Origin: Shewanella halotolerans
GTDB taxonomy: Bacteria; Pseudomonadota; Gammaproteobacteria; Enterobacterales; Shewanellaceae
Direction of reading: 5' to 3'
DNA: 64,000 bases
NCBI RefSeq assembly: GCF_019457535.1
Contig: NZ_CP080417.1
Location: 3,100,001-3,164,000 of the forward strand
Positions within the stretch are counted from its first letter, which is position 1; each line of letters begins with the position of its first letter. The notes beneath the pieces are model-generated. The model was not told where the DNA came from. It saw only the letters and a program-made list of their open reading frames with translations, and ran no database searches. Positions 16,088 through 25,909 of the stretch are shown here, one piece after another. The position numbers and the translations under genes were made by a program.

Positions 16088-19000
16088 TTAACCTAATTTA
16101 GCGCGAACGTTTCTGAACATTCTCATCCATGGGCTATCTTCGCCCCACTCGTCAGGATGCCAAGAGTTCGCCACGGTTCTAAACACACGTTCAGGGTGCG
16201 GCATCATGATGGTGACGCGACCGTCTGTGCTACAGATACCGGTTAAGGCGTTTGGTGAGCCGTTAGGGTTCTCTGGGTACTGCGTCGCTAGCTGGCCATG
16301 GCCATCGACGAAGCGCAGCGCGATAGTGCCAGACGCCTCTGCGGCGGCCAGCGCCTCAGGCGATGCAAACTCGGCGCGACCCTCACCGTGCGATACGGCG
16401 ATCGGCATACGTGAGCCTTCCATGCCTTCGAAGAAGAAGGATGGGCTCTTCTGCACTTCCACCAGGCTGAAACGCGCCTCGAAACGCTCGGAGCGGTTAC
16501 GCACGAAGTGTGGCCAATGCTCGGTACCCGGAATGATATCTTTCAGGTTAGAGAGCATCTGACAACCGTTACATACCCCGAGGGCGAAGCTGTCGTTACG
16601 CTCGAAGAAGCGGCTGAACTCTTCACGGGCACGGCCGTTGAACAGAATCGACTTGGCCCAACCTTCACCGGCGCCCAGTACGTCACCGTAAGAGAAGCCA
16701 CCACAGGCCGCCAGGCCCTGGAACTCTTCGAGGCTGATACGGCCAGAGAGAATGTCAGACATGTGAACGTCGCGACTCTCGAAGCCGGCGCGGTCGAAGG
16801 CGGCGGCCATCTCAAGGTGAGAGTTAACCCCCTGCTCACGCAGGATAGCCATCTTAGGCGCTGTGCCCTTGAGGATATAAGGCGCGGCGATATCTTCGCT
16901 CGGGTCGAATTTGAGATCCACGGTCAAGCCTGGGGCATCGGCCACCTGCTTGAGCTTGAACTCTTCCTCGGCACACTCAGGGTTGTCACGCATCGCCTGC
17001 ATGCGATAGGTGGTCTCGGCCCAGATGGTACGCAGCTCGGTGCGTGATTCGGCCAATACCTCGGCCCCTGCATCACGGATGATGATGCTGTCGCCAGCCA
17101 CTGGCTTGGCAACCAGATGGCAAGCCACACCGGCCGCCTGATACTGCGCCTTGATAGCCTGGCTATCGGCTGCACGTACCTGGATCACGGCGCCCAGCTC
17201 TTCGTTGAACAGACGCTCTAAATGAGTGCCCGTCAGCGCGCTGAGATCCACATCCAGACCTGTGTTACCGGCAAACGCCATCTCAACCAGCGTCGTGAAT
17301 AGACCACCGTCACTACGGTCGTGATAGGCCAGCAGCGCCTTATCGGCCACCAACGCCTGAGTCACCTCGAAGAAGCCGCGCAGCAATGCCGCATCGGCTA
17401 AGTCTGGCGCCTTGTCGCCCAGCTGACCAAATACCTGCGCCAGACATGAGCCGCCCAAGCGACGCTCGCCCTGGCTAAGGTCGACCAACAACAGCTCGGT
17501 GTCACCCTTGTCGCTTCTCAGCTCTGGGGTTACCGTCTTACGAATATCTTGCACCGCACCGAATGCAGTGATCACCAGCGACATAGGCGAGGTAACCGTC
17601 TTATCTTCGCCGCCGTCCTGCCAGGCCGTCTTCATCGACATCGAGTCTTTACCCACTGGGATAGTGAGATCCAGCTCAGGACACAACTCTTCGCCCACGG
17701 CCTTGACCGCCTCGTACAGGCCTGCGTCTTCACCCGGGTGACCCGCGGCAGACATCCAGTTGGCCGACAGCTTGATACGCTTGAGTGAGCCGATATCACT
17801 GCCGGCGATGTTCATGATAGATTCGGCTACCGCCATGCGCGCCGAGGCGCCAAAGTCCAGCAGTGCCAGCGGTGTGCGCTCGCCCATAGACATTGCTTCA
17901 CCGCTGTAAGAATCGAAGCTAGATGCGGTCACGGCGCAGTCGGCCACAGGTACCTGCCAAGGACCAACCATCTGGTCACGATTCACCAGACCGGTAACCG
18001 TGCGGTCACCGATAGTGATCAGGAAGGTCTTCTCGGCAACGGTTGGCAGACGCAGTACGCGGCGCACCGCGTCTTTCAGCTCGATGGTCTCTTGTGCCAG
18101 CGCAGGCGAATCTGCCTTTTGCGACACCACGTCACGGCTCATCTTAGGCGCCTTGCCTAGAAGAACCTCTAGCGGCAGATCGATAGGCTTGTTGTCGAAG
18201 TGCTCATCTGACAGGGTCAGGTGACGCTCCTCAGTCGCCTCACCCACCACGGCAAATGGCGCGCGCTCACGCTCACAGATGGCGGTGAACAGCTCGAGGT
18301 TTTCCGGCGCCACAGAAAGAACATAACGCTCCTGCGACTCGTTACACCAGATCTCCAGCGGGCTCATGCCAGGCTCGTCCGATGGCACGTTGCGCAGCTC
18401 GAAACGACCGCCGCGTCCACCGTCGTCCACCAACTCAGGGAAGGCGTTCGACAGACCGCCCGCACCCACGTCGTGGATAAATTGAATCGGGTTGGCTTCG
18501 CCCATCTGCCAGCAGCGATCGATCACTTCCTGACAGCGACGCTCCATCTCTGGGTTGTCACGCTGCACCGAGGCGAAATCGAGGTCTTCGCTCGACTGGC
18601 CAGAGGCCATAGAAGATGCCGCGCCGCCGCCCAGGCCGATGTTCATCGCAGGGCCACCCAGTACGATTAGCTTGGCGCCGACGGTGATCTCACCCTTCTG
18701 CACATGCTCTTCGCGGATGTTACCCAGACCACCGGCAAGCATGATCGGCTTGTGATAGCCACGTACCTCGACGCCGTTGTGGCTCGAAACTTCCTGCTCA
18801 TAGGTACGGAAGTAGCCCAGCAGCGCCGGACGACCAAATTCGTTGTTAAAGGCCGCACCGCCCAGTGGGCCTTCGGTCATGATATCCAGGGCGGTCACGA
18901 TGCGATCAGGCTTACCATAATCGCCTTCCCATGGCTGTACGAAGCCTGGGATCTTAAGGTTTGATACGCTAAAGCCGGTGAGGCCAGCCTTAGGCTTAGA

Positions 19001-19972
19001 GCCACGACCGGTTGCGCCTTCGTCGCGGATCTCACCGCCTGAACCTGTGGCCGCACCCGGGTATGGGCTGATGGCCGTCGGGTGGTTGTGGGTCTCCACC
19101 TTCATCAGGATATGCATAGGCTCCGTGTGATAGGCGTACACCCCGTTTGGCTCGGGGAAGAAACGACCGGCGACAGAACCTTCCATCACGGCGGCGTTAT
19201 CTTTGTAGGCAGATAACACGTGATCTGGGGTCTTCTCGAAGGTGTTCTTGATCATCTTGAACAGCGATTTTGGCTGCACCTCGCCGTCGATGGTCCAATC
19301 GGCGTTGAAGATCTTGTGACGGCAGTGCTCCGAGTTTGCCTGGGCAAACATCATCAGCTCGACATCATTAGGGTTACGATTCAGACGCTGGAAGTTCTCT
19401 ACTAGGTAGTCGATCTCATCCGGCGCCAGCGCCAGACCCAGTTTAACGTTGGCCGCTTCCAGTGCCGCCTTGCCTTCACCCAGCACATCGACGCTGGTAA
19501 AGACCGCAGGCTCGGTGCGGGCAAACAGGCTGCTCGCCTGCTCGAAATCTGGCAGAACCACTTCGACCATGCGGTCGTGCAGCAGGCCAAGCAGCTGCTT
19601 CTGCTGGGCGTCGTCCAGATTATCGGCCTGAACATAGTAGGCGATACCGCGCTCTAGGCGCTTGACCTTGTTCAGGCCACAGTTATGAGCGATGTCGGTC
19701 GCTTTCGACGACCATGGAGAGATGGTGCCCGGACGTGGCGTTACGAAGTACAAGTTGCCTTGGGGCGCATGTGCTTCAATCGCAGGTCCATAGGTTAACA
19801 GTTTGGCCAGCTGCTGGGTTTCGCCAGCGTCCAACGCTTCTGTTAAATCGGCTAAATGTATGAACTCAGCATAGATATCTTGTACTGGAAGCGCCGCACT
19901 CTGACAGGCCTCCATTAGCTTTTGGACTCTAAACGCTGATAATGCAGGGGCTCCGCGGATGATCTCCATCAC
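16088..19972 (-). CDS. purL: Phosphoribosylformylglycinamidine synthase
   Basis: 1294 residues, equal to the large single-chain form of E. coli. It converts FGAR, glutamine and ATP to FGAM, the fourth step of de novo purine synthesis. Domain order: N-terminal PurS-like domain, linker, two AIRS-like ATP-binding halves, C-terminal class I glutamine amidotransferase. The amidotransferase has nucleophile Cys in GVCNGCQML, and the later HGEGRAEF and PHPERVFR motifs supply its other catalytic residues. The GTG start at 19972 has AAGGTG about 7 nt upstream; an ATG one codon later would give the same protein minus one residue. Single-gene unit with its own terminator. Confidence 0.98.
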   Translation of the reverse strand: MMEIIRGAPALSAFRVQKLMEACQSAALPVQDIYAEFIHLADLTEALDAGETQQLAKLLTYGPAIEAHAPQGNLYFVTPRPGTISPWSSKATDIAHNCGLNKVKRLERGIAYYVQADNLDDAQQKQLLGLLHDRMVEVVLPDFEQASSLFARTEPAVFTSVDVLGEGKAALEAANVKLGLALAPDEIDYLVENFQRLNRNPNDVELMMFAQANSEHCRHKIFNADWTIDGEVQPKSLFKMIKNTFEKTPDHVLSAYKDNAAVMEGSVAGRFFPEPNGVYAYHTEPMHILMKVETHNHPTAISPYPGAATGSGGEIRDEGATGRGSKPKAGLTGFSVSNLKIPGFVQPWEGDYGKPDRIVTALDIMTEGPLGGAAFNNEFGRPALLGYFRTYEQEVSSHNGVEVRGYHKPIMLAGGLGNIREEHVQKGEITVGAKLIVLGGPAMNIGLGGGAASSMASGQSSEDLDFASVQRDNPEMERRCQEVIDRCWQMGEANPIQFIHDVGAGGLSNAFPELVDDGGRGGRFELRNVPSDEPGMSPLEIWCNESQERYVLSVAPENLELFTAICERERAPFAVVGEATEERHLTLSDEHFDNKPIDLPLEVLLGKAPKMSRDVVSQKADSPALAQETIELKDAVRRVLRLPTVAEKTFLITIGDRTVTGLVNRDQMVGPWQVPVADCAVTASSFDSYSGEAMSMGERTPLALLDFGASARMAVAESIMNIAGSDIGSLKRIKLSANWMSAAGHPGEDAGLYEAVKAVGEELCPELDLTIPVGKDSMSMKTAWQDGGEDKTVTSPMSLVITAFGAVQDIRKTVTPELRSDKGDTELLLVDLSQGERRLGGSCLAQVFGQLGDKAPDLADAALLRGFFEVTQALVADKALLAYHDRSDGGLFTTLVEMAFAGNTGLDVDLSALTGTHLERLFNEELGAVIQVRAADSQAIKAQYQAAGVACHLVAKPVAGDSIIIRDAGAEVLAESRTELRTIWAETTYRMQAMRDNPECAEEEFKLKQVADAPGLTVDLKFDPSEDIAAPYILKGTAPKMAILREQGVNSHLEMAAAFDRAGFESRDVHMSDILSGRISLEEFQGLAACGGFSYGDVLGAGEGWAKSILFNGRAREEFSRFFERNDSFALGVCNGCQMLSNLKDIIPGTEHWPHFVRNRSERFEARFSLVEVQKSPSFFFEGMEGSRMPIAVSHGEGRAEFASPEALAAAEASGTIALRFVDGHGQLATQYPENPNGSPNALTGICSTDGRVTIMMPHPERVFRTVANSWHPDEWGEDSPWMRMFRNVRAKLG

Positions 19973-20294
19973 GTCTTTTCACCTTATTATTTATAATTGC
20001 AGGGTCAGATCTGGCGCTATTATAGGGAAATGTGGGGCACAAATCATCCGTAGCATGGCTTCAAAACAGCGTTTCCCTCGATTTATTATCACCATAGCGC
20101 GAAAACAGCTTTACGTAACAAAGAAACTGGCGCGGCGCCAAATTCATGCCCCATACTTAAGCTGGCAAAACGCTAAAATCATCCAACAAAAAACAACCAA
20201 ACTCTGCCGACATAATCGCCATTATTGCCTTTGACCAGCTTGTGATATAATCATCGGCCGCGTTTTATAAAACGGATTAAAAAATAGTAACTTA
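19973..20294. promoter_or_regulatory. Divergent promoter region of purL and mltF
   Basis: The 322-bp gap holds no gene. For mltF an extended -10 (TGATATAAT, 20243-20251) is clear, followed at 20261-20274 by a perfect palindrome CGTTTTATAAAACG in the leader. A -35 is weak. No good match to the PurR operator was seen for purL. Confidence 0.45.
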
Positions 20295-21725
20295 ATGAGA
20301 AGTTTCCTGCTGATTCTATTCTGTGTATCGCTACTGACAGCTTGTCAGGGCGAGCGGGTGGACGCAGCAAAAACGGTTGAAACCCAGCCGAAAACCCAGC
20401 TCAATGTGGGCACTCTCTACGGCGCGCAGATCTATGTCACCACGGGTCAGGGGCCCGCTGGCTTCGACTATGAGATGGCCGAGCGCTTCGCCAAACATCA
20501 GGGCCTCACGCTCAACATGCAGCCCTACCCCACCATCAGCGATCTCTACCAGGCGATGCGAAATGGTGAGATAGACCTGATCGCCGCAGGGCTCGCCGAT
20601 ACCCAGAGCCGCCGGGAGCAGTTCAGGCTGGGGCCGCCGCTCTACTATGTTAATCAGGTGCTGGTCTACAAACAGGGCGCCAAGTACCCAACGGATGTGA
20701 GTCAGCTGGATGACAACATTACCGTGATCTCAGACTCCTCCTTTATCGAGACCCTGGCAGAGATGCAAAAACTCTATCCCGAGCTGGTTTGGGATCAGCA
20801 GTGGGACAAGGACAGCGAAGAGCTGCTGGCGATGATCGCCCGCGACGAGATTAGCTACACCATCGCCGATTCGACCACCTTCGAGATCAACCGCCGCTAC
20901 ATGCCTGAGCTTAGGGCCGGACCTGTGTTACGAGAGGGACAGGCCGTGGTCTGGCTGCTGCCGCCAAACGGCAGTGATCAGCTGATGAGCGATCTGCTTA
21001 GCTTCTGGCATCAGGAAAAAAGAGCCGGCACCCTGGCCCACCTGAACGAGAAATATTTCGCCCATGTGAAGCGCTTCGATTATGTGGACACCCGCGCCTT
21101 CCTGCGGGCCATAGATAGCCGGCTGCCCAAGTACCGCGACAACTTCGTCGAATATGCCGGCGATCTCGACTGGCGTAAGCTGGCGGCGACCGCCTATCAG
21201 GAGTCCCATTGGAACCCCAATGCCCGCTCGCCCACAGGTGTGCGCGGCATGATGATGCTCACCCTGCCCACCGCCAAGCAGATGGGGATAGACAACCGTC
21301 TCGACCCGGAGCAGAGCATTCGCGGCGGCGCCAAATACCTGAGCGACATTCTCAATCGTCTGCCTGAGTCGATTCCGGAGAATCAGCGCATGTGGTTTGC
21401 CCTGGCCTCCTACAACATAGGCTATGGCCATGTGGAAGATGCCCGCAAGCTGGCACAATCTATGGGGCTGAATCCCAGTGCCTGGCGCGATCTGAAAAAG
21501 GTATTGCCCCTGCTGCAGAAACGTAAATACTACAAGCAGACCCGCTACGGCTATGCCCGAGGCAGCGAGGCGGTTCACTACGTGGATAACATCAGGCGCT
21601 ACTACGACACCTTGGTATGGATTGACAATCAGAATCAACAATTACAAGATGAGGTGATGGAAGCGCAACAACAAACGGCCGAAAAACAATCACAAAGCGA
21701 GATTTCTGCCGCGCAGCCCAACTAG
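20295..21725 (+). CDS. mltF: Membrane-bound lytic murein transglycosylase F
   Basis: 476 residues with a lipoprotein signal (lipobox LLTAC, Cys near residue 17). Residues about 38-265 form a periplasmic solute-binding-like regulatory domain (SBP_bac_3 type). Residues about 285-430 are the SLT/lysozyme-like catalytic domain with the catalytic Glu in AYQESHWNP, followed by the family motif SPTGVRGMMMLT and the ASYNIGYGH segment. It cleaves peptidoglycan glycan strands to 1,6-anhydromuropeptides at the outer membrane. The C-terminus is a Gln/Glu-rich tail. Domain order matches MltF of E. coli. Confidence 0.95.
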   Translation: MRSFLLILFCVSLLTACQGERVDAAKTVETQPKTQLNVGTLYGAQIYVTTGQGPAGFDYEMAERFAKHQGLTLNMQPYPTISDLYQAMRNGEIDLIAAGLADTQSRREQFRLGPPLYYVNQVLVYKQGAKYPTDVSQLDDNITVISDSSFIETLAEMQKLYPELVWDQQWDKDSEELLAMIARDEISYTIADSTTFEINRRYMPELRAGPVLREGQAVVWLLPPNGSDQLMSDLLSFWHQEKRAGTLAHLNEKYFAHVKRFDYVDTRAFLRAIDSRLPKYRDNFVEYAGDLDWRKLAATAYQESHWNPNARSPTGVRGMMMLTLPTAKQMGIDNRLDPEQSIRGGAKYLSDILNRLPESIPENQRMWFALASYNIGYGHVEDARKLAQSMGLNPSAWRDLKKVLPLLQKRKYYKQTRYGYARGSEAVHYVDNIRRYYDTLVWIDNQNQQLQDEVMEAQQQTAEKQSQSEISAAQPN

Positions 21726-21775
21726 ATATGACGCGGCCTGTGATTATCTGGGTAACGGCCTAACGGAGGTTCATC

Positions 21776-21913
21776 ATGAGAAAAAAAACCTTAAACAATC
21801 TATCTTCACGGCGAAGAACCCTGCTTAAGATACGCCACCAGCACACCATCAACCGACAGAAGCAGTTCTTCACCTTCATCAAGCAACCTGGCAGCCTGAG
21901 TCCAATCGACTAA
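21776..21913 (+). CDS. Small basic protein, 45 residues
   Basis: An ATG with a very strong ribosome-binding site (GGAGG, 7 nt upstream) starts a 45-codon frame beginning MRKKTLNNLSSRRRTLLKIR. It is rich in Arg, Lys and Gln and ends PGSLSPID. It lies 50 bp after mltF and directly before a terminator, so it is likely co-transcribed with mltF. There is no signal peptide or membrane helix. A nucleic-acid-binding or ribosome-associated role is possible from charge alone. I do not recognise a family. Confidence 0.55.
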   Translation: MRKKTLNNLSSRRRTLLKIRHQHTINRQKQFFTFIKQPGSLSPID

Positions 21914-21946
21914 TCAAGGCTCAACCAAAACAAGCGAACAACTCAT

Positions 21947-21981
21947 AAAAAAAACAAGGGCCTATTGCCCTTGTTTTTTTT
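21947..21981. terminator. Bidirectional intrinsic terminator between mltF unit and tadA
   Basis: AAAAACAAGGGC and GCCCTTGTTTTT pair around a short CTATT loop, with T runs on both strands. It overlaps the 3' end of tadA, whose stop is at 21962, and serves both converging units. Confidence 0.92.
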
Positions 21982-22498
21982 CTGCCATTTTAAGTGCCTT
22001 CTTCTCCTGACGCCGCCGGCGAAAGAAGGCGCTGAGCTGCTGGCCGCAATCCTCGGCCAGCACCCCAGCGGTCACCTCCAACTGATGATTAAATGCGCTG
22101 CTGCGCACCAGATCCACCACGCTACCGGCCGCGCCCGTCTTGAGATCCGCCGCGCCAAACACCAATCGACCAATTCTGGCATGCACCATGGCACCAGCGC
22201 ACATGGCGCAGGGCTCTAGGGTCACGTAGAGGGTGGTATCCAGCAAACGATAGTTTTCCACCACCTGGCCCGCGGCACGAATGCACTCCATCTCGGCGTG
22301 GGCACTGGCGTCATGGCGGCAGATACTGAGGTTGAAGCCTGTGGCAATCACACTATCATCTTTCACTAGGAGGGCGCCCACCGGCACCTCGCCCCGCAAC
22401 TCGGCCTGGGCGGCCAGCGCCATGGCTTGGCGCATATAGGCTTCATCTTTTACCGCCTGCTCATCCAGGCTGGTTTGCTTCTCTATCGGGTTACTCAT
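21962..22498 (-). CDS. tadA: tRNA adenosine(34) deaminase
   Basis: 178 residues from the ATG at 22498; an in-frame upstream TTG would add eight residues but is a weaker start. The zinc-deaminase motifs are intact: HAEM (His and catalytic Glu), then PCAMC supplying the two Cys ligands. The enzyme converts A34 of tRNA-Arg(ACG) to inosine. The C-terminus is unusually Lys/Arg-rich (RRRRQEKKALKMAEKKQGQ), probably aiding tRNA binding. It overlaps the terminator shared with the opposite strand. Confidence 0.95.
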   Translation of the reverse strand: MSNPIEKQTSLDEQAVKDEAYMRQAMALAAQAELRGEVPVGALLVKDDSVIATGFNLSICRHDASAHAEMECIRAAGQVVENYRLLDTTLYVTLEPCAMCAGAMVHARIGRLVFGAADLKTGAAGSVVDLVRSSAFNHQLEVTAGVLAEDCGQQLSAFFRRRRQEKKALKMAEKKQGQ

Positions 22499-22585
22499 CT
22501 GATCTCTATCGTTTCGGCCCAAAAGGCCGCTGCCTCGTCAGCGTTAACGGCTTACTCTACTAGCTGGAACCTAATGCCACTCAAA

Positions 22586-22613
22586 TAAAAAAGGGCATAT
22601 CGCTATGCCCCCT
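22586..22613 (-). terminator. Intrinsic terminator of guaA
   Basis: On the minus strand GGGCATA-gcga-TATGCCC is followed by six T, about 30 bp downstream of the guaA stop. Confidence 0.9.
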
Positions 22614-22643
22614 TTCTATCTCTCAACACATCTTATCGCGGGA

Positions 22644-24221
22644 TTATTCCCACTCGATGGTTGCAGGTGGCTTACCTGAGATATCGTAAACCACGCGAGA
22701 GATGCCGTCGATCTCATTGATGATACGGTTTGAGACTCTGCCGAGGAAATCGTATGGTAGATGTGCCCAATGCGCCGTCATGAAGTCGATGGTTTCCACC
22801 GCACGCAGGGATACTACCCAGTCGTACTTACGGCCATCGCCCATCACGCCAACACTGCGAACCGGCAGGAAGACGGTAAAGGCCTGGCTCACCTTGTTGT
22901 ACAGGTCGGCCTTGTGCAGCTCTTCAATGAAGATAGCATCGGCGCGGCGTAGCAGGTCACAGTACTCTTTCTTCACTTCGCCCAGTACACGTACCCCAAG
23001 GCCTGGGCCAGGGAATGGGTGACGGTAAAGCATGTTGTACGGCAGACCCAGCTCGAGACCTATCTTACGCACTTCATCCTTAAACAGCTCACGTAGCGGC
23101 TCGACCAGACCCAGCTCCATATCGTCTGGCAGACCGCCAACGTTATGGTGTGACTTGATCACGTGGGCCTTACCGGTAGCACTGCCTGCAGACTCGATAA
23201 CGTCTGGATAAATGGTGCCTTGAGCCAGCCACTTGGCGTTAACGCACTTGCGTGACTCTTCGTCGAAGATATCGACAAACACCTTGCCGATGATCTTACG
23301 CTTGGCTTCTGGCTCGGCTTCACCGGCCAGCGCGTCGAGGAAGCGCGATTCGGCGTCGACATGAACGATATTGAGGCCGAAGTGGTCGCCGAACATCTCA
23401 AGTACCTGGTCGGCCTCGTTCAGACGCAGCAGACCGTTGTCCACAAACACACAGGTCAGCTTGCTGCCGATAGCACGGTGTAGCAGCATGGCCACAACAG
23501 AAGAATCGACACCACCAGACAGACCCAGGATAACCTCGTCATCGCCGACCTGCTCCTTGATACGAGCAACCGCGTCTTCGATGATAGAAGAAGGTTTCCA
23601 GTTGGCCTCACACTGACAGATATCCAGAGCGAAATGCTCCAGCATACGCTTGCCCTGACGGGTGTGAGTCACCTCTGGGTGGAACTGAACGCCGTAAAAA
23701 CGCTTCTCTTCGTTGGCCATTGCGGCATAAGGACAGGTGTCTGTCTTAGCCACAGTCACGAAGCCTTCAGGGATCTCAGAAACCTTGTCACCATGGCTCA
23801 TCCAGACGTCAAGCAGCGCCTTGCCGCTGTCGCTGACCGCATCTTCGATGCTCTTGAACAGTTCAGATGCCGCCTGAACTTCTACCTGGGCATAACCGAA
23901 TTCACCTTCGCCTACGCCTTGGATCACCTTGCCCCCCAGCTGCTCTGACATGGTCTGCATGCCGTAGCAGATGCCGAGTACTGGTACGCCGGCGTTAAAC
24001 ACATATTCAGGTGCACGAGGCGAGTTGTCGGCGGTGACGCTCTCTGGGCCACCGGCCAAGATGATGCCGTTAGGCGCAAAGGCTTTGATCTGCTCTTCAG
24101 ACACATCCCAGGCCCAAAGCTCACAGTAGACACCGATCTCACGGATACGGCGGGCAATCAATTGCGTGTACTGAGATCCAAAATCGAGTATGAGGATCTT
24201 ATGATCATGAATGTTGCTCAT
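22644..24221 (-). CDS. guaA: GMP synthase (glutamine-hydrolysing)
   Basis: 525 residues, identical in length to E. coli GuaA. The N-terminal class I amidotransferase has its Cys in GICYGMQ and the histidine region FHPEVTHT. The central ATP pyrophosphatase has the P-loop LSGGVDSSV near residue 235. The C-terminal dimerisation domain ends with the family's TIEWE. It aminates XMP to GMP. The start has AAGGT about 7 nt upstream. It follows guaB with a 102-bp gap containing a terminator-like hairpin, so part of the guaBA transcript may end early. Confidence 0.98.
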   Translation of the reverse strand: MSNIHDHKILILDFGSQYTQLIARRIREIGVYCELWAWDVSEEQIKAFAPNGIILAGGPESVTADNSPRAPEYVFNAGVPVLGICYGMQTMSEQLGGKVIQGVGEGEFGYAQVEVQAASELFKSIEDAVSDSGKALLDVWMSHGDKVSEIPEGFVTVAKTDTCPYAAMANEEKRFYGVQFHPEVTHTRQGKRMLEHFALDICQCEANWKPSSIIEDAVARIKEQVGDDEVILGLSGGVDSSVVAMLLHRAIGSKLTCVFVDNGLLRLNEADQVLEMFGDHFGLNIVHVDAESRFLDALAGEAEPEAKRKIIGKVFVDIFDEESRKCVNAKWLAQGTIYPDVIESAGSATGKAHVIKSHHNVGGLPDDMELGLVEPLRELFKDEVRKIGLELGLPYNMLYRHPFPGPGLGVRVLGEVKKEYCDLLRRADAIFIEELHKADLYNKVSQAFTVFLPVRSVGVMGDGRKYDWVVSLRAVETIDFMTAHWAHLPYDFLGRVSNRIINEIDGISRVVYDISGKPPATIEWE

Positions 24222-24275
24222 GCTTTACCTTTTATCTTTCAGATTTTTCGCCAATGTCATTTATTAAGACCCGGC

Positions 24276-24316
24276 TTAAGAAAAGGCAGTGTATTTTTCA
24301 ATGACACTGCCTGATT
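24276..24316 (-). terminator. Terminator-like hairpin between guaB and guaA
   Basis: Minus strand: AGGCAGTGT and ACACTGCCT form a perfect 9-bp stem around an 11-nt loop, followed by TTTTCTT. It could end guaB transcripts partially or act as an attenuator before guaA. Confidence 0.75.
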
Positions 24317-24323
24317 TCAATAA

Positions 24324-25790
24324 TTAAGAACGGCTACGATAGTTAGGCGCTTCTTTGCTGATGGTCACGTCGTGAACGTGGGACTCACCCATACCCGCCG
24401 AGGTTACCTTAACAAACTCCGCCTTCTCATTAAGATCTTTAATGGTAGGACAACCTGTGAGGCCCATGCATGAACGCAGGCCACCCATGTACTGGTGGAT
24501 GATCTCTTTGAGCTTACCCTTGTATGGTACGCGACCCTCGATACCCTCGGGTACCAGCTTGTCGGCGGCGTTATCGCTTTGGAAGTAACGGTCAGAAGAG
24601 CCTTGCGTCATCGCGCCCAGAGAGCCCATGCCACGATAAGACTTATAAGCACGACCATTGTATAGCTCAGTTTCACCTGGCGCCTCGTCGGTACCGGCAA
24701 ACATAGAACCTGCCATGATGCATGATGCACCGGCAGCCAGCGCTTTAGCTAAGTCGCCTGAGAAGCGGATACCGCCATCGGCGATAACAGGAATATCTAA
24801 GTGCTTAACGGCGGCTGCAGCGTCAGATACTGCGGTGATCTGCGGCACACCCACACCGGTGACGATACGTGTAGTACAAATAGAGCCAGGGCCAATACCT
24901 ACCTTAACGGCGTTCACACCGGCTTCGACCAGTGCCAGGGCGCCTTCGGCCGTGGCTACGTTACCACCGACGATCTGTAGATCTGGGTACTTGGCGCGGG
25001 TGTCGCGAATACGCTGAAGAACGCCTTCAGAGTGGCCGTGAGATGAATCGATAAGTAGCACGTCGATACCGGCTTTCACCAGGGCGTCGACACGGGCTTC
25101 GTTACCGGCACCGGCACCTACGGCGGCGCCGACACGTAGACGACCCAACTCATCTTTACAGGCGTTTGGCTTCTCTTCCGCTTTTTGGAAATCTTTAACT
25201 GTGATCAGGCCTTTGAGTCTGAAGTCACCGTCGACGACCAGTACCTTCTCGACGCGGTGAGCGTGCATCAGCTTCTGCACTTCATCCAGCGGCGTACCTT
25301 CAGGTACAGTCACCAGACGCTCTTTAGGTGTCATCACCTGGTCGACGGTGCGAGACCAGTCGGTGATGAAACGTACGTCACGGCCCGTGATGATGCCCAC
25401 CAACTCATTGGCTTCGTCAACCACAGGATAACCCGCAAAGCCGTTCTTCTCGGTCAGGACTTTCAGCTGCTCAAGTGTGGTATTAGGCGTGACCGTTACA
25501 GGTTGCTGAACGATACCGGCTTCATAGATCTTTACTTGGCGAACTTGCTCGGCCTGCTGCTCTATGCTCATATTTTTATGGATGAAACCAATACCACCTT
25601 CCTGTGCCATAGCGATGGCAAGGCGCGCTTCAGTCACGGTATCCATGGCTGCAGACACGATAGGCATATTGAGTTCGATCTTTTGGGTTAAGCGAGTCTT
25701 GAGAACGGCAGTGTTAGGGAGTACGGTCGAGTGTGCAGGAACAAGCAACACATCATCAAAGGTTAGTGCTTCTTTTTTTAAACGTAGCAT
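24324..25790 (-). CDS. guaB: Inosine-5'-monophosphate dehydrogenase
   Basis: 488 residues. A TIM barrel is interrupted at about residues 90-205 by two CBS domains. The catalytic loop GSICTTRIVTG carries the Cys that attacks IMP; the IMP-binding segments DGGIRFSGDLAKAL and YRGMGSLGAM are intact. It oxidises IMP to XMP using NAD+, the rate-limiting step to GMP. It lies upstream of guaA on the same strand and diverges from xseA across a 119-bp promoter region. Confidence 0.98.
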   Translation of the reverse strand: MLRLKKEALTFDDVLLVPAHSTVLPNTAVLKTRLTQKIELNMPIVSAAMDTVTEARLAIAMAQEGGIGFIHKNMSIEQQAEQVRQVKIYEAGIVQQPVTVTPNTTLEQLKVLTEKNGFAGYPVVDEANELVGIITGRDVRFITDWSRTVDQVMTPKERLVTVPEGTPLDEVQKLMHAHRVEKVLVVDGDFRLKGLITVKDFQKAEEKPNACKDELGRLRVGAAVGAGAGNEARVDALVKAGIDVLLIDSSHGHSEGVLQRIRDTRAKYPDLQIVGGNVATAEGALALVEAGVNAVKVGIGPGSICTTRIVTGVGVPQITAVSDAAAAVKHLDIPVIADGGIRFSGDLAKALAAGASCIMAGSMFAGTDEAPGETELYNGRAYKSYRGMGSLGAMTQGSSDRYFQSDNAADKLVPEGIEGRVPYKGKLKEIIHQYMGGLRSCMGLTGCPTIKDLNEKAEFVKVTSAGMGESHVHDVTISKEAPNYRSRS

Positions 25791-25909
25791 GGCAACATCT
25801 CCCCATGTAGGTGATATAAGAGGTAAAATATTGCGGCGGGATTATACCTTGCATATTGGGCGTGGTAAATGGAAAATAGTAAAAAAGTCGCTTTAGTAGC
25901 AAAAAACCT

